The notes under the pieces: generated by a model
Databases searched by the model: none
What the model was told of the DNA's origin: nothing
Seen by the model: the letters and a program-made list of their open reading frames with translations, nothing else
Position numbers and translations under genes: made by a program
NCBI GenBank assembly: GCA_002484335.1
Contig: DLJQ01000014.1
Span: 41,803-97,301, forward strand
Length of the DNA stretch: 55,499 nt
Direction of reading: 5' to 3'
Origin: Flavobacteriales bacterium UBA7612
GTDB lineage: Bacteria > Bacteroidota > Bacteroidia > Flavobacteriales > Weeksellaceae
Shown: piece by piece, positions 52,446-55,499 of the stretch
Numbering within the stretch: position 1 is the stretch's first letter
Layout: each line of letters begins with the position of its first letter

Positions 52446-53351
52446 TTAATCTTCGTTTCGCACCGCTATTCTCATTTTAGCACTTCGTGCTCTTGGATTC
52501 ACATTAATTTCTTCTTGTGTAGGCACAATTACTTTCGATTGAAGTGGTTTAAATGGTGCAGACCAATTACCAAACACATCTCTTTCTGGCTCTCCTTCAA
52601 ACATTCCATTCTTCATAAATCGCTTTGTTAAGCGATCTTCTAAAGAATGATAAGATATGATAACCAACCTACCTCCTGGCTTTATAACTTCAGCAGATTG
52701 TGATAACATATCTTTCAAGGCTGCCATCTCATCATTCACTTCAATTCTTAATGCCTGAAACATTTGAGCAAAAAATTTATTTTCTTTCATTTTAGGAATA
52801 AAGGAAAATATTTGTTTCAACTCTTCTATTGTCTCTATTTGTTTATCTGCACGTGCCTTTACAACTTCTCTTGCTAATCTATAAGAACCTTGTAGTTCTC
52901 CAAAATCATAAAACACACGAGCTAAATCTTCTTCTTCATACTCATTAATAATAGTTTTAGCAGAAAGTTTAGCATTTTGATTCATTCTCATATCCAACTC
53001 TCCATCAAAACGAGTAGAAAAACCGCGTTCAGGAGTATCAAACTGATGAGAAGAAACTCCTAGATCACCTAAAACACCGTCAACTTGTTTTACCCCTCTT
53101 ATTCTTAAATTATTTTTTAAGAATCTAAAGTTTTGCTCAATTAACTCAAATCGATTATCATCAATTTTATTATTAACTGCATCTATATCTTGATCGAAAG
53201 AAAATAATTTTCCTTCTTCATCTATTCTATTTATTATTTCACGAGAGTGACCTCCTCCACCAAATGTACAATCCACATAAACTCCAGAAGGATTAATAAT
53301 TAATGCATCTACACTTTCTTTTAATAACACTGGATTATGATATTCACTCAT
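52446..53351 (-). CDS. rsmH: 16S rRNA (cytosine-1402-N4) methyltransferase
   Basis: Also called MraW. It is a 301-residue SAM-dependent methyltransferase acting on C1402 of 16S rRNA. YHNPVLLKESVDAL is the start motif, DCTFGGGGHSREII the SAM-binding loop, GVLGDLGVSSHQFDTPERGFSTRFDGELDMRM the conserved centre, and FQALRIEVNDEM with ISYHSLEDRLTKRFM the later signatures. It overlaps mraZ by eight bases. Confidence 0.97.
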   Translation of the reverse strand: MSEYHNPVLLKESVDALIINPSGVYVDCTFGGGGHSREIINRIDEEGKLFSFDQDIDAVNNKIDDNRFELIEQNFRFLKNNLRIRGVKQVDGVLGDLGVSSHQFDTPERGFSTRFDGELDMRMNQNAKLSAKTIINEYEEEDLARVFYDFGELQGSYRLAREVVKARADKQIETIEELKQIFSFIPKMKENKFFAQMFQALRIEVNDEMAALKDMLSQSAEVIKPGGRLVIISYHSLEDRLTKRFMKNGMFEGEPERDVFGNWSAPFKPLQSKVIVPTQEEINVNPRARSAKMRIAVRNED

Positions 53352-53805
53352 CTTCTCCTATTTTTCCCATTACATCTTCTGCTAAAGTTGCAAAATCAAA
53401 ATCTTCGATATTTACAACTTCTTCATATTTATCTTTATCCCAAATTTCTATCATATTAACTGAAGAGTTTAAAACTACTTCTTTATTAATACCAGCAAAT
53501 TTTACTAAATCTTTAGAAATTTGTATTCTTCCGTTAGAATCTATCTCTACAAGTTTTAATCCTGCAGTAAAAATTCGAATAAAATCATTGTTCTTCTTCA
53601 CAAATCGATTCAATTTATTCAAATCATTCATTACTTTTTCCCATTCTTTAATAGGATGAAGTTCTAAACAATTCTGAAACACAGAACGTTTTAATACAAA
53701 TCCATCTTCCAAATAATCAGCCATTTGCTTCTTCAAACTTACTGGTATTGGCAATCTAGACTTTGTATCCACTTTACATTCATATGTTCCAATTAGTGAA
53801 TTCAC
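53344..53805 (-). CDS. mraZ: Transcriptional regulator MraZ
   Basis: A 153-residue protein with two tandem SpoVT/AbrB-like halves. The first is GTYECKVDTKSRLPIPVSLKKQM, the second IDSNGRIQISKDLVKFAGINKEVVLNSSVNMIEIWDKDKYEE. It is a DNA-binding repressor of the dcw operon in other bacteria, binding 10-bp-spaced repeats upstream of its own gene. Here it is first in the operon, and three such repeats lie upstream at 53836-53861. The start codon is GTG (53803-53805); no nearby ATG precedes the conserved start. Confidence 0.97.
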   Translation of the reverse strand: MNSLIGTYECKVDTKSRLPIPVSLKKQMADYLEDGFVLKRSVFQNCLELHPIKEWEKVMNDLNKLNRFVKKNNDFIRIFTAGLKLVEIDSNGRIQISKDLVKFAGINKEVVLNSSVNMIEIWDKDKYEEVVNIEDFDFATLAEDVMGKIGEDE

Positions 53806-53818
53806 AACAGATTTTTTT

Positions 53819-53826
53819 CAAAAATA
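53819..53826 (-). promoter_or_regulatory. -7 box of the dcw operon
   Basis: TATTTTTG on the minus strand matches TAnnTTTG, about 14 bases before the mraZ GTG. The -33 region is occupied by the repeats at 53836-53861. Confidence 0.55.
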
Positions 53827-53835
53827 AAAAAATAT

Positions 53836-53861
53836 TACCACTAAATACCATTTTTTACCAC
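53836..53861 (-). promoter_or_regulatory. Putative MraZ operator (three 10-bp-spaced repeats)
   Basis: On the minus strand GTGGTA, ATGGTA and GTGGTA begin at exact 10-base intervals. MraZ of E. coli and others binds three direct repeats of a TGGG-type motif with the same period. The repeats lie 10-35 bases upstream of the -7 box, so binding would exclude RNA polymerase. Confidence 0.75.
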
Positions 53862-54060
53862 TTTTATTTATTTTTTTATTAACAATTTGAATTTCAGTAT
53901 CAATTAGTTAAGTCAATAATACCTTAACATAGAGTTTAACAAAGTTCTTTTAAGGTTCAAAAGCAATTAAAAACATTTTATATAGCCCTTAAAAATAAAT
54001 TCTTTTAACACTCTATTAAAGTTTTTTAGATAAAGTACCAATAGAAAATAATTATTAATT

Positions 54061-54068
54061 AAATTTGT
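54061..54068 (+). promoter_or_regulatory. -7 box of the alpha/beta hydrolase-engB unit
   Basis: TAAATTTG matches TAnnTTTG, 18 bases before the ATG at 54087. No clear -33 element. Confidence 0.5.
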
Positions 54069-54086
54069 CGACTTAATATCGAGTAA

Positions 54087-54869
54087 ATGTTTTTTAGCTT
54101 AAAAAAGAAAGATAAGTTCTCTTACATAGAAGAAGGAGAAGGTCAACCAATAGTTTTACTTCATGGACTTATGGGGGAACTTAGTAATTTCAGTGCTCTT
54201 ACAGATTATTACGCCAAAAGAGGTTATAAGGTATTCGCACCAGAATTACCATTATATTCTTTATCTGTAATTAATACCAATATTAAAAATATAGCCAAAC
54301 ATGTCGCTAACTTTATAGCAGAAATCGTAAAAGAACCAGCTATTTTAGTAGGAAACTCATTAGGAGGGCACATAGGATTAATGGTTAGTTGTAGACATCC
54401 AGAATATGTAAAAGCATTATGCTTAACTGGAAGTTCTGGCTTGTATGAAAAATCTTTTGGAGAAACATATCCTAAAAGAGGAAATTACGAATACGTGGAA
54501 AGAAAGACACGAGAAGTCTTTTATGACCCAAATATAGCATCTAAAGAAATTGTTGACGATGTTTTCAATACAGTTAATGATAGAAATAAAGCTATAAAAA
54601 CTTTATACATCGCAAGAGATGCTATGAAGTCAAACATGAAAGATGATTTAAAAAATATAAAAATACCTGTTTGCTTAATTTGGGGAAAACAAGACAATGT
54701 TACACCTCCAGAAGTCGCGATAGAATTTGAAGAAGAACTTCCTGATGCTTCACTTTTTTGGGTAGATAAATGTGGACACGCTCCTATGATGGAACATCCC
54801 GATTTATTTAACGACATTTTACATAAATGGCTGATTCAAAAACAACTTGAACCTACCAAAAAAGTTTAG
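54087..54869 (+). CDS. Alpha/beta hydrolase
   Basis: A 260-residue cytoplasmic alpha/beta-fold hydrolase. The oxyanion motif is VLLHGLMGEL; the nucleophile is the Ser of LVGNSLGGHIGLM; the acid is likely the Asp of WGKQDNVTPPEVA; the His is in KCGHAPMMEHP. It resembles MhpC/BioH-type esterases, but the substrate is unknown. It is divergent from the dcw cluster and followed three bases after its stop by engB, an arrangement also seen in other Flavobacteriia near the gliding gene loci. Confidence 0.9.
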   Translation: MFFSLKKKDKFSYIEEGEGQPIVLLHGLMGELSNFSALTDYYAKRGYKVFAPELPLYSLSVINTNIKNIAKHVANFIAEIVKEPAILVGNSLGGHIGLMVSCRHPEYVKALCLTGSSGLYEKSFGETYPKRGNYEYVERKTREVFYDPNIASKEIVDDVFNTVNDRNKAIKTLYIARDAMKSNMKDDLKNIKIPVCLIWGKQDNVTPPEVAIEFEEELPDASLFWVDKCGHAPMMEHPDLFNDILHKWLIQKQLEPTKKV

Positions 54870-54872
54870 AAT

Positions 54873-55490
54873 ATGATAAAAAAAGCTGAGTTCGTAAAAA
54901 GTTCTCAAAAATATAAAGACTGCCCTCCGCCAAATAAGCCTGAATACGCTTTTATTGGAAGATCAAATGTTGGTAAATCATCATTAATTAATATGATTGC
55001 TGATAAAAAAACGTTAGCAAAAACGTCTGCTACACCAGGAAAGACACAATTAATTAATACATTTGAAATGGATGACATTTGGTATTTAGCTGATTTACCT
55101 GGATATGGATTTGCTAAAGCTCCAAAAGGAGTTCGAGGAGGATTTAATAAAATGATATATGATTATATTGAATTCAGAGAAAATCTAGTCAATGTATTTT
55201 TATTAATTGATTCACGTCATGAACCCCAGAGAATTGATTTACAATTTATGGAATGGTTAGGAAATAAACAAATTCCATTTTCCATTGTATTTACAAAACT
55301 TGACAAATTAACAAGTACTGAAATGCAAAAGAAATTAAATCATTACAAAACTGAGTTATTAAAAACTTGGGAAGAATTACCTCAGATTTTTGTGAGTTCA
55401 TCTACTAGTAGAGTTGGTAAGTTAGAAATAACAAACTACATAGATAGTTTAAATGAACAATTAAAAGATAAATTCAACAATAAATATTAA
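54873..55490 (+). CDS. engB: Ribosome biogenesis GTPase EngB (YihA/YsxC)
   Basis: A 205-residue essential-type GTPase of the TrmE-Era superfamily, acting in assembly of the large ribosomal subunit. G1 is GRSNVGKSSLIN, G3 is DLPGYGFA, G4 is TKLDK, and G5 is likely in the FVSSSTSRVG stretch. The early PEYAFIGRSNVGKSS is the YihA signature. The length matches the family (about 200). It is co-transcribed with the hydrolase upstream. The window ends nine bases later. Confidence 0.97.
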   Translation: MIKKAEFVKSSQKYKDCPPPNKPEYAFIGRSNVGKSSLINMIADKKTLAKTSATPGKTQLINTFEMDDIWYLADLPGYGFAKAPKGVRGGFNKMIYDYIEFRENLVNVFLLIDSRHEPQRIDLQFMEWLGNKQIPFSIVFTKLDKLTSTEMQKKLNHYKTELLKTWEELPQIFVSSSTSRVGKLEITNYIDSLNEQLKDKFNNKY

Positions 55491-55499
55491 AAAAAGAGA

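Overview
The window is low-GC, gene-dense chromosomal DNA from a member of the Bacteroidota, most likely class Flavobacteriia. The evidence is a subtilase with a type IX secretion (T9SS) C-terminal sorting domain, many TAnnTTTG -7 promoter boxes, a tRNA without encoded CCA, the division/cell-wall cluster in its flavobacterial form (no murF or ddl), and typical families such as DUF2851, a multi-copy helix-hairpin-helix protein and OMP_b-brl_3 outer-membrane proteins. I cannot name the genus with certainty.

Layout. 1-2200: tRNA-Gly, a DUF3817 membrane protein and an Omp85-like outer-membrane protein. 2400-7210: a four-gene tripartite efflux operon (tetR-tolC-emrA-emrB) with a probable TetR operator. 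7279-10062: DUF2851, PspC-like and helix-hairpin-helix genes. 10160-16530: an M16 peptidase, a NERD nuclease-like membrane protein, an unknown membrane-anchored protein and a COG2509 flavoprotein. 16560-18610: a chagasin-like lipoprotein inhibitor facing a secreted papain/bleomycin-hydrolase-type C1 peptidase. 19077-23363: leuABCD-type leucine operon (leuA-leuC-leuD-leuB). 23512-28166: a helical protein, an RDD protein, mqo and a secreted alpha/beta hydrolase. 28571-33043: an OmpR-type two-component system divergent from an outer-membrane beta-barrel protein. 33184-36899: a frameshifted small lipoprotein followed by a large T9SS-exported subtilase. 36966-38237: RlpA and YqeY. 38341-53805: the dcw cluster, mraZ to ftsZ, read on the minus strand. 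54061-55490: an alpha/beta hydrolase and engB (YihA/YsxC) on the plus strand.

Most interesting points. (1) The small lipoprotein at 33184-33542 is a stand-alone homologue of the propeptide of the subtilase encoded next to it. Its reading frame is broken, or switched, by a run of nine A directly after the start codon. (2) A second protease-inhibitor pair, chagasin and C1 peptidase, sits 15 kb away, so the window holds two pairs of exported protease and cognate-type inhibitor. (3) Four members of an interspersed hairpin repeat family (27247, 28384, 16695 and a half copy near 18951) share conserved flanking boxes around a variable perfect inverted repeat. (4) A 10-bp-periodic triple repeat upstream of mraZ matches the architecture of an MraZ operator. 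(5) An 11-bp-periodic triple repeat lies between the two-component system and its divergent outer-membrane gene. (6) The start region of the COG2509 gene has been duplicated about 340 bp upstream.
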